From Roseateles_B sp041906185 (GTDB lineage Bacteria > Pseudomonadota > Gammaproteobacteria > Burkholderiales > Burkholderiaceae_C): a stretch of DNA of 64,000 nucleotides. How positions within the stretch are numbered: the stretch's first letter is position 1; each line of letters opens with the position of its first letter. The notes under the pieces were generated by a model. That model did not search any database. It had not been told where the DNA came from and saw nothing but the letters and a program-made list of their open reading frames with translations. The stretch spans positions 181,860 to 245,859 of the forward strand of contig JAYRJQ010000005.1 of NCBI GenBank assembly GCA_041906185.1. The letters are read 5' to 3'. A program made the position numbers and the translations under genes. Positions 7,539 to 18,402 of the stretch are shown here, piece by piece.

Positions 7539-8987
7539 ATGCACACCGACACAGCCGCCACCGCCGCCCTGCAACGCGATGCCGGCCAACCCCTGGCCCA
7601 GCAGCTCGCCCAGCGCTTCTCGCAGCGCATCCAGCAGCGCCTGCTGCTGCCGGGCAGCCGCCTGCCTTCCGTGCGGGAGTGCGCGCGCCACCACCGCGTG
7701 AGCCCCTACACCGTGGTCGCCGCCTATGACCAGCTGCTGGCGGCCGGCCTGGTCGAGGCGCGCAAGCAGCGCGGCTTCTTCGTGCGGGACCTGCGCCCGC
7801 AGGCCCCGGCTGACGGCCGGACGGCGCCGCAGCGCCCGTCCGTGGGCATTCCGCAGGGCGTGCCGCTGGACGCCACCGCGCTGATCCGCGGCATGTTCCA
7901 GGCCGATGCCCGCCATGCGCCGGGCCTGGGCACGCTGCCGGGGGATTGGCTGGACCTGCCCCTGCTGCAGAGCGCCATGCGCCGCGTGCTGGCCCAGACG
8001 GACGGCGACGACCCGCTCGCGCTGCAGTACGGCGAGCCCGGCGGCGACCTGCGCCTGCGCCAGGCCCTCGCGCGGCGGCTGGACGACCTCGGCATCAGCG
8101 CGCCGGCCGAGCAGATCATCAGCACCGTGGGCGCCACCCACGCGCTGGACCTCATCACGCGCCGCCTGCTGCAGCCGGGAGACGCCGTGCTGGTGGACGA
8201 CCCGGGCTGGTCCATCGAGTACGCCCGCCTCTCGCAGGCCGGCATGCGCCTGCTGCCCGTGCCCCGCGGTGCCGACGGCCCCGACATGGCTGTCATGACG
8301 CAGCTGGCGCAGGAGCATCGGCCGCGCATGTATGTCACCGTCTCGGTGCTGCACAACCCGACGGGCGGCACGCTGTCGCTGTCGCGGGCGCACCAGATCC
8401 TGAAGCTGGCGGAGGCGCACGACTTCCAGATCGTCGAGGACGACACCTACGCCTCCATGGCGCCGAACCACGCACCGCGGCTCTCCGCGCTGGACGGCCT
8501 GCGGCGCACGCTCTATGTCTCGGGCTTCTCCAAGATCCTGACGCCGGCGTGGCGCGTGGGCTTCGTGGCCGCGGCACCCGAGATCGTGGCCCAGCTCACC
8601 GAACAGAAGCTGCTGACCACCCTCACCACCAGCCCGCTGATGGACCGGGCCGTGGCGGTATGCCTGGAACAGGGCACGCTGCGGCGCCATGCCGAGCGCG
8701 TGATCGCCCGGCTGGACGCCGCCCGCCAGCGCGTGGTGCCGCTGGCCGAGGGCGCGGGCTGCCGCTTCGTCACGCCGCCGGCCGGGCTGTTCGGCTGGCT
8801 GGAGGTGGGCATGGACACCGAGCGCCTCGCGCAGCGCATGCTGGACGAGGGCTGGCTGATCGCGCCGGGCGTGCTGTTCAGCGCCACGCGCCAGGCCGGC
8901 AGCCTCATGCGCATCAACTTCGCCACCTCGCAGGACGCCCGCTTCTGGCGCCGCCTGCAGGCCATGCGCGAGGAGCGCCAGCGCTGA
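7539..8987 (+). CDS. MocR/PdxR-type regulator (GntR HTH fused to aminotransferase domain)
   Basis: A 482-residue two-domain protein. Residues about 15-85 form a GntR winged helix (SRLPSVRECARHHRVSPYTVVAAYDQL), then a linker and a fold-type I aminotransferase-like domain with VLHNPTGGTLS, EDDTYASMAP and SGFSKILTP (PLP lysine near residue 330). Such proteins sense PLP-linked ligands and control adjacent metabolic genes. The divergent aminotransferase at 6167-7378 and the 9-bp inverted repeat between them are the likely target and operator. The ATG at 7539 gives the usual family length; a much longer upstream frame is antisense to the neighbour and rejected. Confidence 0.9.
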   Translation: MHTDTAATAALQRDAGQPLAQQLAQRFSQRIQQRLLLPGSRLPSVRECARHHRVSPYTVVAAYDQLLAAGLVEARKQRGFFVRDLRPQAPADGRTAPQRPSVGIPQGVPLDATALIRGMFQADARHAPGLGTLPGDWLDLPLLQSAMRRVLAQTDGDDPLALQYGEPGGDLRLRQALARRLDDLGISAPAEQIISTVGATHALDLITRRLLQPGDAVLVDDPGWSIEYARLSQAGMRLLPVPRGADGPDMAVMTQLAQEHRPRMYVTVSVLHNPTGGTLSLSRAHQILKLAEAHDFQIVEDDTYASMAPNHAPRLSALDGLRRTLYVSGFSKILTPAWRVGFVAAAPEIVAQLTEQKLLTTLTTSPLMDRAVAVCLEQGTLRRHAERVIARLDAARQRVVPLAEGAGCRFVTPPAGLFGWLEVGMDTERLAQRMLDEGWLIAPGVLFSATRQAGSLMRINFATSQDARFWRRLQAMREERQR

Positions 8988-9011
8988 GCGCCGCCGCGGG
9001 CGCTCAGGCGC

Positions 9012-10580
9012 TCAGGCGCACTCGATGCGGTTGCGCCCGGCGGCCTTGGCCGCATAGAGCGCCGCATCCGCACGCTGGTAGAGCGTGTCGGCGCTGTCCG
9101 GCGTCGCGAACATCGCCAACCCGATGCTGACGGTCAGCCGCCCCGCGGCGCCCCCGGCGTCGTCCGGCTGGGCCTCGTGCACCACGGCCTCGCGGGCCAG
9201 CAGGTCCCGCAGCTTCTCGGCCTGGTGCAGCGCCCCTTCGGCGTCGGTGTCCTGCAGCAGCAGGGCGAATTCCTCGCCGCCCAGGCGCGCCGGCAGGTCG
9301 GTGGGCCGGCGTGCCACCTGCTGCAGGCAGCGGGCCAGCGTCTGCAGCGCCTGATCGCCCGCCGCATGGCCGTAGTGGTCGTTGTAGCGCTTGAAGTGGT
9401 CGACATCGATCAGGATCAGGCACAGCGACGCCCCGTTGCGGTGCTGCTGGCGCAGCGCCAGGCCCAGGCGCTGGCTGAAGCTGCGGCGGTTGGGCAGGCC
9501 CGTCAGCGCGTCCGTCATCGAGAGCTTCTCGAGCTCGTACACCTGCCGGTCGATGACAGCGAGCAGGTGGTTGATGCCCGCGCCCAGCTCGTTGATTTCG
9601 TCGGCGCCCTGCAGCGTGACGGCGGCATGCCACTGCCGCTGCTCGCGGATGCTCGCCAGCTCGCGCCGCATCCGCACGACCCGGCTGATCACGAGGCGGT
9701 CCAGCAGCACGCCCAGGCCGACGCTCAGCAGCACCCCCAGCAGCACCATGACCAGGCGCCGGTCGTGCAGCTCCTGCGCGCCCCGCCGCGCGACCTCGCG
9801 CCCGTGCAGGACCTCCAGCGCTACCTGCTGCGCCGGTCCGCCCGCCATGGGCAGGGGCCAGTGCATGAGCAGATGCTCGTCCAGGTGGCGCAGGCTCCAG
9901 GGCCCGGCGCCGGGCAACTCGGCGCTGGCCAGGGGCTCGACGATGTCGCCGGCCAGCGGTTGGGCCTGCGCCGCGGGGACGAGGCGCACCGGCAGCCCGA
10001 CGCGGCGCTCGAGCGTGCGCAGGAAGTGGCTGTCCAGCCGCTCGGCCATCACCAGCACGGCCTGCGCGCCGTCCTTCAGGCCGGGCTCCGCCAGGGCGCG
10101 GCGGCACAGCAGCACGAGGTAGTCGGGGCTGCCGACGAGGCCGCAGGCCGGCGCATCGGCAGCCGGGGACGCGATCCAGGCCCGCGTGCCGGGCGGCAGG
10201 GTGGAGGCCCAGCGCTCGCCGTCCGCGGTGGCCCAGGCCTGCAGGGCGACACGCCCCTGCGCGTCCAGCAGCATCAGGCCCTCGAGCCCGATCTGGTTCA
10301 GGTAGACGGGCTGGAAGCTGCGCGCCACGAAGGCCGGATCCGGCCGCTGCAGATGCCGTCGCAGGTCCGGCCACAGGCGCCATTCGCGCAGCATGGATTC
10401 GCGATGCTGGATCTCGCCGTCCAGCACCGCCAGAAGATGGCGGAAATCATCCCGGGCCTCCTCCAGCTCGGCCGCGTGGTAGGCCTGCTCCAGCCCGCGC
10501 TGCAGGGCCCAGACCCCGAGCAGGACGCACCCGGCCGAAACGGCGATCACGTAGCCGATCATCTGGCGACGAAGACCCAT
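9012..10580 (-). CDS. Membrane diguanylate cyclase with extracytoplasmic CHASE4-like sensor
   Basis: About 522 residues: an N-terminal membrane helix (IGYVIAVSAGCVLLGVWAL), a periplasmic region resembling CHASE4 (LDGEIQHRESMLREWRLW), a second membrane helix around residues 270-300, a HAMP-like linker and a C-terminal GGDEF domain with an intact GGEEF active-site loop near residue 433. An active GGEEF makes cyclic-di-GMP. A DxLTGLPNRR motif opens the domain. An RxxD product-inhibition site was not confirmed. ATG 10580 is chosen over an upstream frame because it directly precedes the first helix. The signal sensed is unknown. Confidence 0.9.
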   Translation of the reverse strand: MGLRRQMIGYVIAVSAGCVLLGVWALQRGLEQAYHAAELEEARDDFRHLLAVLDGEIQHRESMLREWRLWPDLRRHLQRPDPAFVARSFQPVYLNQIGLEGLMLLDAQGRVALQAWATADGERWASTLPPGTRAWIASPAADAPACGLVGSPDYLVLLCRRALAEPGLKDGAQAVLVMAERLDSHFLRTLERRVGLPVRLVPAAQAQPLAGDIVEPLASAELPGAGPWSLRHLDEHLLMHWPLPMAGGPAQQVALEVLHGREVARRGAQELHDRRLVMVLLGVLLSVGLGVLLDRLVISRVVRMRRELASIREQRQWHAAVTLQGADEINELGAGINHLLAVIDRQVYELEKLSMTDALTGLPNRRSFSQRLGLALRQQHRNGASLCLILIDVDHFKRYNDHYGHAAGDQALQTLARCLQQVARRPTDLPARLGGEEFALLLQDTDAEGALHQAEKLRDLLAREAVVHEAQPDDAGGAAGRLTVSIGLAMFATPDSADTLYQRADAALYAAKAAGRNRIECA

Positions 10581-10802
10581 GCAAACGACGTCCTGTGGCG
10601 ATCCGGGAACCGGGATGGCCCATGCTAGGGCCAAACCCCTAGGCCGGGAGGCCCCACCGCGCGGGGCGTGGGGAGACCTTCACGCACTTATTTCACGCTG
10701 GGGCGGTTTGAGGGGCAGCACTGTCAGCGGACGTCAGCAAGACGCCGAGCGGGCTCGCTAAGATCGATTGCAATCCCCCCAGCTTCCCTTCTCGGCGCCG
10801 CC

Positions 10803-11438
10803 ATGAACGCCCCCGCTCCGCTGAATTTCCTCGTCGTCGACCCGCTGGCCGGCGTGCAGTCCTTTGCCCGCCAGCTGCTCGAGAGCTACGGTTTTCCCGC
10901 AGGCAACATCCGCTGCTGCAGCAAGCCCGAGGACGCCCTGGCCCTGCTGCCGGAGTTTCGCCCGCAGTTCCTCATCACCGACTGGTTCCCCAAGGAAGCC
11001 ACGAACGGCATCGCCCTGCACCAGCAGATCTGCCGCCAGGTGCCGGACTGCCGCCTGGCGCTGCTGAGCTTCGAGGTCGGCCCGGAGCAGCAGGCGCAGG
11101 CCCAGGCGGCCGGCTCGCGCTTCCTGCTCAAGAAGCCCTTCACCGGGCCGGAGCTGAAGACGACGCTGCGCCAGGCGCTGGAGAAGCTGGCGCTGGAGCG
11201 GCCGGACCTGCACCAGCGGCTGCAGCAGATCATGGGCACGCCCCAGGCGGCGCAGCGGGTGGTCCTGCCGCCGATGCCCGTCATGCCGGCCACCCCGCCG
11301 CTCAAGCCGGGCGACAAGGTGCGGGTCGGCAACGCCACCGAGGTCGTGGACACCGTGGTCATCCGCCAGGGCGAGCTGGTCGTGCAGCTGAAGAACAAGG
11401 CCGGGCTCGTCCCGGCCGACAAGCTGCAGCGCGCCTGA
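10803..11438 (+). CDS. Receiver-domain protein with C-terminal beta-barrel-like tail
   Basis: A 211-residue protein. Residues 8-125 resemble a response-regulator receiver: LITDWFP holds the presumed phospho-acceptor Asp and LLKKPF the conserved Lys. The first strand reads FLVVDPLAG, so one of the two acidic-pocket residues normally next to each other is replaced by Pro. The C-terminal 50 residues (KPGDKVRVGNATEVVDTVVIRQGELVVQLKNK...) look like a small SH3-like or KOW-like barrel, not a DNA-binding domain. No kinase gene is adjacent. The function is unknown; phosphorylation competence is uncertain. Confidence 0.78.
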   Translation: MNAPAPLNFLVVDPLAGVQSFARQLLESYGFPAGNIRCCSKPEDALALLPEFRPQFLITDWFPKEATNGIALHQQICRQVPDCRLALLSFEVGPEQQAQAQAAGSRFLLKKPFTGPELKTTLRQALEKLALERPDLHQRLQQIMGTPQAAQRVVLPPMPVMPATPPLKPGDKVRVGNATEVVDTVVIRQGELVVQLKNKAGLVPADKLQRA

Positions 11439-11479
11439 CGCCGGCACGAGGACCGGCGGGTTTCACACGCCGCGCCTGA

Positions 11480-13348
<1,869 letters not shown>

Positions 13349-13406
13349 GGGGGCGGATTGTCCCAGAGCCGCGCATCGGGCCGCCAGCGCCGCCGGCCGG
13401 GGCCGT

Positions 13407-14267
13407 TCAGGCCCAGACGCGGTAGGCCCAGAAGGCTTCGTCCGTGTCGATACGCCGGCGCAGCTCCTCGGGCGTGAAGCCCGTGACGCGGCGGGTCTCG
13501 CGGCACAGGTGGGCCTGGTCCGCATAGCCGGCGTCCTGCGCCAGCGCGCTCCACAGCACCTCGCCGGCCTCCATCTCCAGGCGCACCTGGTGGAAGGTCG
13601 ACTCGGCGCGGCTGATGCTGCGCAGCGCCCGCAGGCTCTGGCCGCTCCAGCGCTTGATGCGGCGCTCCACCTGGCGCAGGCTCTCGCCATGGCCGCCGGC
13701 CACGGCCTTGAGCGCCAGGTTCTCCATCCAGTCCCGGTAGCGCCGCGGCGGCGCGCTCGCGCCCTGGACGCAGGCGCGCCAGCGCGGCAGCAGGAAGGCC
13801 TCGAGCAGCGCCTGGCAGGCGTGCTCGTCGGGCGCGGCCAGGATGTCACGGCTCAGCGCCTGCCAGTCCGGGCCCAGCACGGACTCGATCGGCACGTGGC
13901 GGTCCAGCAGCGAGGCCAGGTCCAGCCCGGTCAGCGCGTGCAGCGCATCCGGCAGGAAGGCCACCATGAAGCAGCGCGTGCCGGCATCGGAGCGGTACTG
14001 CGCCGGCCGGCTCTTCGGCCCGCCCACCAGCGAGAGGCTCGGCAGCCGCTGCTCGCTGCCGTCGTCCAGCACCTGGCAGCCGTCGCCCTCGAGCGCCCAG
14101 GTCATGCCGCAGTAGGGCGTGGCCGGGAAATGGCTGCTGCGCTGGGCGGTCGTGAGCGAGGCGGCGCCCGTCGTGTCGCGCCACAGGGAGGCATAGAGGC
14201 AGCCGCTCAGCGCCAGGCTGGGGGCGATCAGCCGGGCGACGGCATCGGGATGGCGGTCGCAGTCCAT
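13407..14267 (-). CDS. AraC family transcriptional regulator
   Basis: A 286-residue protein with a variable N-terminal sensor region and a C-terminal AraC/XylS HTH: GESLRQVERRIKRWSG is the first helix-turn-helix and DAGYADQAHLCRETRRVTGFTPEELRRR matches the family signature near the end. It is divergent from a cytochrome P450 gene (starts about 110 bp apart), so that P450 is the most likely target. The ligand is unknown. ATG 14267 is chosen because longer frames enter the P450 promoter region. Confidence 0.88.
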   Translation of the reverse strand: MDCDRHPDAVARLIAPSLALSGCLYASLWRDTTGAASLTTAQRSSHFPATPYCGMTWALEGDGCQVLDDGSEQRLPSLSLVGGPKSRPAQYRSDAGTRCFMVAFLPDALHALTGLDLASLLDRHVPIESVLGPDWQALSRDILAAPDEHACQALLEAFLLPRWRACVQGASAPPRRYRDWMENLALKAVAGGHGESLRQVERRIKRWSGQSLRALRSISRAESTFHQVRLEMEAGEVLWSALAQDAGYADQAHLCRETRRVTGFTPEELRRRIDTDEAFWAYRVWA

Positions 14268-14376
14268 GGGCGCAGTGTAGTGAAGCGCTGCATGCGCCGG
14301 CCGCTGCCCGGCCAAGTCCTCGCGCATGTCGATTTCGTTCAAGACGCCGCGGCGCCACGCCGTCACGATCCGCCCC

Positions 14377-15738
14377 ATGAACACGCACACCCTGCCCTCC
14401 GTGAATGCCGCCCTGCCGCCCGGCCCCGCCGGCCTGGGCTTCGACCGCCTGCGCGCACTGCGCCTGGACTACCTCGGCAACGTCCGCGCCTGGCACGCCC
14501 AGTACGGCGACGTCGTCCGCCAGCGCTTCCTCCATCTGGTGGACTACAGCTTCCTGCATCCCGAGCACATCCGCGAGATCCTCGTCGCCTCGCACGAGCA
14601 GCTGATCCGCTGGGAGCGCGGCACCGAGGTCTTCGCCAGCGCACACGGGCACAGCGTGCTCGTCGCCGAAGGCGCGGCCTGGAAGCGCCAGCGCCAGATG
14701 CTGCAGCCGGCCTTCTCGCCCAAGCGGGTCGAGGGCTTCGTGCCGCGCATGGTGGAGGCCGCCCGCGACGGCATCGCCGCCTGGGGCGACACGCCGGTGA
14801 TCGACTTCGAGGGCGCCATGACGCAGACGACGATGGCCGTCATCATGCGCGCCCTCTTCTCCCGCGCCGACGTGCAGCAGGGGCGGGGCATCGCCGCGGC
14901 CGTGCACGACCTCGGCATCGAGGCGATGAAGGAGTTCTACTGGCCCGTCAGCGCGCCGCTGTGGGCGCCCTGGAAGGCCCGCAAGCGCCGCGCCCTGCAT
15001 CTGCTGGACCGCTTCATCGAAGGCGAGATCCAGGCTCGGCTGGCCAGCAGCACCGGGGCGCAGGACGATCTGCTGGGCCTGATGGTGGAGGCGCAGGACG
15101 CCAGCGGCCACGGCCTCGACCCCCGCGGCCTGCGGGACGAATGCATGACCACCTTCCTGGCCGGCCACGAGACCACCGCCGCGGCGCTGACGTGGTGGGG
15201 CTGGTGCATGGCCTCGCATCCCGAGGAGCAGGCCCGGATCGCCGACGAGGTGCGCGCGGTGCTCGGCGAGCGCGCGCCCACCGCGGCGGACCTCGCGCTG
15301 ATGCCGCGCCTGGCGCGCAGCTTCAAGGAAAGCCTGCGCCTGTATCCGCCCGCGGCGGCGCTGTTCTCGCGCCGCACCACCGCGCCGGTGCGCGTGGCCG
15401 GCTACGAGCTGCCGCCGGGCAGCATGATCCGCCTGACGCCCGCCCTCACCCACCGCGACCCGCGCTGGTTCGAGGAGCCCGACGCGTTCCGCCCCGAGCG
15501 CTTCGACACCGCGAGCGGCCACCCCGAGATCCCGCGCGGGGCTTGGCTGCCCTTCGGCGCCGGCCCGCGCGTGTGCCTGGGCAGCCACTTCGCGCTGACG
15601 GAGATGAGCGTCGTCGCCGCGCAGATCCTGCAGCGCCATGAGCTGCACACGCTGCCGGGCCAGGCGGCGCCCTCCCCGCGGCTGGACATCACGCTGCGAC
15701 CCGACACGGCGCTGCACCTGGGCCTGCGCCGGCGCTGA
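14377..15738 (+). CDS. Cytochrome P450
   Basis: A 453-residue soluble P450 with the I-helix oxygen-activation motif AGHETT near residue 261, the K-helix ExxR (ESLRLYPPA) near 318 and the heme loop FGAGPRVCLG with the axial Cys near 402. The sequence style (RLYPPAALFSRR, DPRWFEEPDAFRPERF) resembles the CYP102/CYP4-like class of bacterial P450s rather than camphor-type enzymes. No ferredoxin or reductase gene is adjacent. It is divergent from an AraC regulator. The substrate cannot be predicted; a hydrophobic compound such as a fatty acid is family-level inference only. Confidence 0.93.
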   Translation: MNTHTLPSVNAALPPGPAGLGFDRLRALRLDYLGNVRAWHAQYGDVVRQRFLHLVDYSFLHPEHIREILVASHEQLIRWERGTEVFASAHGHSVLVAEGAAWKRQRQMLQPAFSPKRVEGFVPRMVEAARDGIAAWGDTPVIDFEGAMTQTTMAVIMRALFSRADVQQGRGIAAAVHDLGIEAMKEFYWPVSAPLWAPWKARKRRALHLLDRFIEGEIQARLASSTGAQDDLLGLMVEAQDASGHGLDPRGLRDECMTTFLAGHETTAAALTWWGWCMASHPEEQARIADEVRAVLGERAPTAADLALMPRLARSFKESLRLYPPAAALFSRRTTAPVRVAGYELPPGSMIRLTPALTHRDPRWFEEPDAFRPERFDTASGHPEIPRGAWLPFGAGPRVCLGSHFALTEMSVVAAQILQRHELHTLPGQAAPSPRLDITLRPDTALHLGLRRR

Positions 15739-15755
15739 CGCCCGGCGCCCGCACC

Positions 15756-15770
15756 GGGGTCAGGTCTTGC
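15756..15770 (+). repeat. Copy of dispersed GGTCAGGTCTTGC word (intergenic)
   Basis: GGGGTCAGGTCTTGC lies in the 51-bp gap between the convergent P450 and chitinase genes. The 13-mer GGTCAGGTCTTGC also occurs at 49318-49330, 50091-50103 and 55564-55576, and reversed at 4770-4782. Its 10-base core CAGGTCTTGC occurs at least eleven times in this window on both strands, far above chance. No hairpin is visible in it. Confidence 0.6.
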
Positions 15771-15789
15771 CACCGCCCGAGGGCACGGT

Positions 15790-17112
15790 TCAGGGCAGCG
15801 TCCGGAGCTGCGCCTTCACCGGCACCGAGAAGCTGAGGCCATCGGCCCGGTCCCAGTTGATGGACCACGTCATGGCGCCGCGGAAGCCCGGGTAGGCCAC
15901 CTTGGGCTTCACGGCGCCACAGTTCTGCAGCAGCGTGAGGCAGGTCAGCGCCTGGTTGATGACGCCGGGCGCCGCATAGCCCCGGCCGGCCGCGCGCGTG
16001 CCGGAGGGCACGCCGAAGGCCACCTGGTCGGGACGCAGCCCCTTGAACTCCCAGCCCGTGCCCTGGCTGACCTTGAAGCCTTCGATCAGCATCAGGCTGC
16101 CGCCCACGAGGCCGTCCACCGTGCCCTCGCTGAGCTGTCGCCCGTCGGAGTAGGTGAAGCCGCCGTTGTTGTAGTACTGCACGTGGATCATCGTCAGCTC
16201 GTCGCGCAGGCCGTCGATGATGGGCAGGTAGGCGCCCCAGATGCTGCCGAAGGCGACGTAGCCGCCCTGCACATAGGGATGCTCCGGCGCCATCGAGAGG
16301 TAGAAGCCCGGCCCCACCCGCGCCTTGAGCTGCTTCACGCCGCTGATCAGGTTGTTGATGATGGGCGCGCCCAGCGAGACGCCGGCCCCGCTCTCCAGGT
16401 CCAGGTCGATGCCGTCGAAGCCGTACTTCGCGATCAGCGCGGCCAGCGTGTTGACGAAGTTCGTGACCTGCGCGCTGGTGTTGAGCGTCATGCGCCCGTC
16501 CTGCCCGCCAAGGGACAGCACCACCTTCTTGCCCTTCGCGCGCTTGGCGGCGATGTCGGCGATGAAGTCCGCCTCGGAACCCGCGCCCGGGTCGAGCTGG
16601 AAGCCCACGCCGCCGTCGCCCGCATCGCTGGCGAAGGAAATCATGATCACGTCCCAGTCATCGGACACGTCCTTCACCCGGATCGGAGCGCCGGCGCCGT
16701 TCGCGAAGTTGTGCCAGTAGCCGATCAGGGCGTGCTTGGGCAGGCCGGGGGTGGGGGTCGGGGTCGGAGTCGGAGTCGGAGTCGGAGTCGGCGTTGGCGT
16801 TGGCGTTGGCGTTGGCGTTGGCGTCGGGGTTGGCGTGGGGGTAGGCGTCGGCGTCGGGCCAGCCGTGCAGTCGGCCACGAAGCGCCACAGCGACGGCGTG
16901 GCGGCCGGGTTCCAGTGGGTGCCGACGTAGGCGGTGTGGGTGACCAGCGCGCTGTAGTCCTTGCCCTGCTCGCTGGCCAGGGTGTTGGCGGTGTAGGTCT
17001 TGCCTTCGGCCCAGGCGGCCGAGCAGGTGGCGGCCAGGGCCGACGAGGTGAGCGTGAGGCCGGCGGCCAGCAGGGCCAGGCTCAGCAGATGGGGACGGGG
17101 GGACGGGGACAT
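15790..17112 (-). CDS. Secreted GH18 chitinase with N-terminal chitin-binding domain
   Basis: A 440-residue precursor. Signal peptide residues 1-27 (ending SSALA), a CBM5/12-type chitin-binding module at about 28-76 (CSAAWAEGKTYTANTLAS, HWNPAATPSLWRFV), a Thr-Pro repeat linker at about 84-124 and a GH18 catalytic barrel. The catalytic DxxDxDxE motif reads DGIDLDLE near residue 231, intact. It should hydrolyse chitin outside the cell. Chitinases of this build are classic type II secretion substrates, but nothing shows whether the transposon-borne secretion operon in this window handles it. The linker is encoded by a hexanucleotide repeat. Confidence 0.93.
   Translation of the reverse strand: MSPSPRPHLLSLALLAAGLTLTSSALAATCSAAWAEGKTYTANTLASEQGKDYSALVTHTAYVGTHWNPAATPSLWRFVADCTAGPTPTPTPTPTPTPTPTPTPTPTPTPTPTPTPTPTPTPGLPKHALIGYWHNFANGAGAPIRVKDVSDDWDVIMISFASDAGDGGVGFQLDPGAGSEADFIADIAAKRAKGKKVVLSLGGQDGRMTLNTSAQVTNFVNTLAALIAKYGFDGIDLDLESGAGVSLGAPIINNLISGVKQLKARVGPGFYLSMAPEHPYVQGGYVAFGSIWGAYLPIIDGLRDELTMIHVQYYNNGGFTYSDGRQLSEGTVDGLVGGSLMLIEGFKVSQGTGWEFKGLRPDQVAFGVPSGTRAAGRGYAAPGVINQALTCLTLLQNCGAVKPKVAYPGFRGAMTWSINWDRADGLSFSVPVKAQLRTLP
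16741..16858. repeat. Hexanucleotide minisatellite encoding Thr-Pro linker
   Basis: Tandem units of GGAGTC/GGCGTT/GGGGTC type run through this stretch, encoding roughly twenty Thr-Pro dipeptides on the minus strand between the chitin-binding and GH18 domains. Neighbouring units are identical in blocks (three GGAGTC-like, then several GGCGTT), as expected from slippage. Linker length may differ between strains. Confidence 0.85.
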
Positions 17113-17367
17113 GCAAACCTCCAGGGGATCGGTGCAGTTCAGGACAGCAGCCCGAATCCGACGCCCGTCAGGGGCGCCGCGCCGGGCCGTTCGATGACGA
17201 CCCCTCCTGTACGGCATCCGCCTTCCCCGGCCCGCCCGACATTTCACGTCAGGCCGCGCAAGCCCCGACGGATGCCCCGCCCGGTCAAGCCCTGACCCGG
17301 CAGCATTGGTATGTTTTTGGTCTTGCTTTGGTATTTGACCACCAGTCCCACCCGTGCGGCATGCGGA

Positions 17368-18354
17368 TCAACCCTGGCCCGCGCCGACCGCCCGTTCCAG
17401 CGCGTTGACGAAGAGCGCGGCCACGTCGAAGCCCGTCTGGGCGCCGATCTCCTGGAAGCAGGTCGGGCTGGTGACGTTGATCTCGGTGAGGCAGGGCCCG
17501 ATCACGTCCAGGCCCACCAGCAGCAGCCCGCGTGCCGCGAGGATGGGCGCCAGGTGCTCGGCGATCTCGCGTTCGCGTTCGGTCAGCGGCATGGCCACGC
17601 CCTTGCCGCCGGCCGCCAGATTGCCGCGCACCTCGCCGCCCTGCGGAATGCGGGCCAGCGCGAAGGGCACGACCTCGCCGCCGATCAGCAGGATGCGCTT
17701 GTCGCCCTGCGCGATCTCGGGCAGGTAGCGCTGCACCATGACCGTCTGGGCGCCGTCCTTGTTGAGCGTCTCGATGATGGCGCCGAGGTTCATGCCGTCC
17801 GCCCCGACGCGGAAGATGCCCATGCCGCCCATGCCGTCGAGCGGCTTGAGGATGATGTCCCGGTGCTCGGCGTGGAAGGCGCGGATGGCCGCGGCCGAGC
17901 GCGTCACGAGCGTGGGCGTGATGTGCTGCGGAAACTCGAGGATGGCGAGCTTCTCGGGGTGCTCGCGCAGGGACGAGGGCTTGTTGAAGACGCGGGCGCC
18001 TTCGCGCTCGGCCTGGCTCAGCAGCTGGGTCGTGTAGAAGAACTCGCTGTCGAAGGGCGGGTCCTTGCGCATCAGCACGGCATCGACGCCGGCGAGGGCC
18101 AGGTCTTGCGTGGCCGTGACGGCGTGCCAGTCGGGCGTGTCCGTGCCGTAGCCGCTGGCCAGCGCGGCGGGCGTGAGCTGCAGCTGCTGCGCACCGCGGG
18201 CGGTCACGAGCCCGCCGCGCTGCCACACCAGGTCGGCGGGCTCGCAGGCCCACAGCTCGTGGCCGCGGCGGGCGGCCTCGCGCATCATGGCGAAGGTCGA
18301 GTCCTTGTAGGTCTTGAAGCTGGACAGCGGGTCGGCAACGAAGAGCAGTTTCAT
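17368..18354 (-). CDS. gshB: Glutathione synthetase
   Basis: A 328-residue ATP-grasp enzyme that joins gamma-glutamylcysteine and glycine. MKLLFVADPLSSFKTYKDSTFAMM at the N-terminus, MRKDPPFDSEFFYTT, KPLDGMGGMGIFR (ATP-grasp loop) and TEINVTSPTCFQEI near the end are GshB hallmarks. The partner gshA lies at 21715-23010 on the same strand, separated by benE and kup, so the pathway genes are near but not contiguous. The full family length is present. Confidence is high from multiple conserved motifs. Confidence 0.96.
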   Translation of the reverse strand: MKLLFVADPLSSFKTYKDSTFAMMREAARRGHELWACEPADLVWQRGGLVTARGAQQLQLTPAALASGYGTDTPDWHAVTATQDLALAGVDAVLMRKDPPFDSEFFYTTQLLSQAEREGARVFNKPSSLREHPEKLAILEFPQHITPTLVTRSAAAIRAFHAEHRDIILKPLDGMGGMGIFRVGADGMNLGAIIETLNKDGAQTVMVQRYLPEIAQGDKRILLIGGEVVPFALARIPQGGEVRGNLAAGGKGVAMPLTEREREIAEHLAPILAARGLLLVGLDVIGPCLTEINVTSPTCFQEIGAQTGFDVAALFVNALERAVGAGQG

Positions 18355-18402
18355 GGCGGAGGTCCGAAAAGGTGGAATCGAGGGATCGGGTGGCGGGCGG
18401 CG

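Noticed and set aside
16736..16930. Plus-strand Gly-Val repeat protein
   Set aside because: It is the antisense reading of the chitinase Thr-Pro linker minisatellite.
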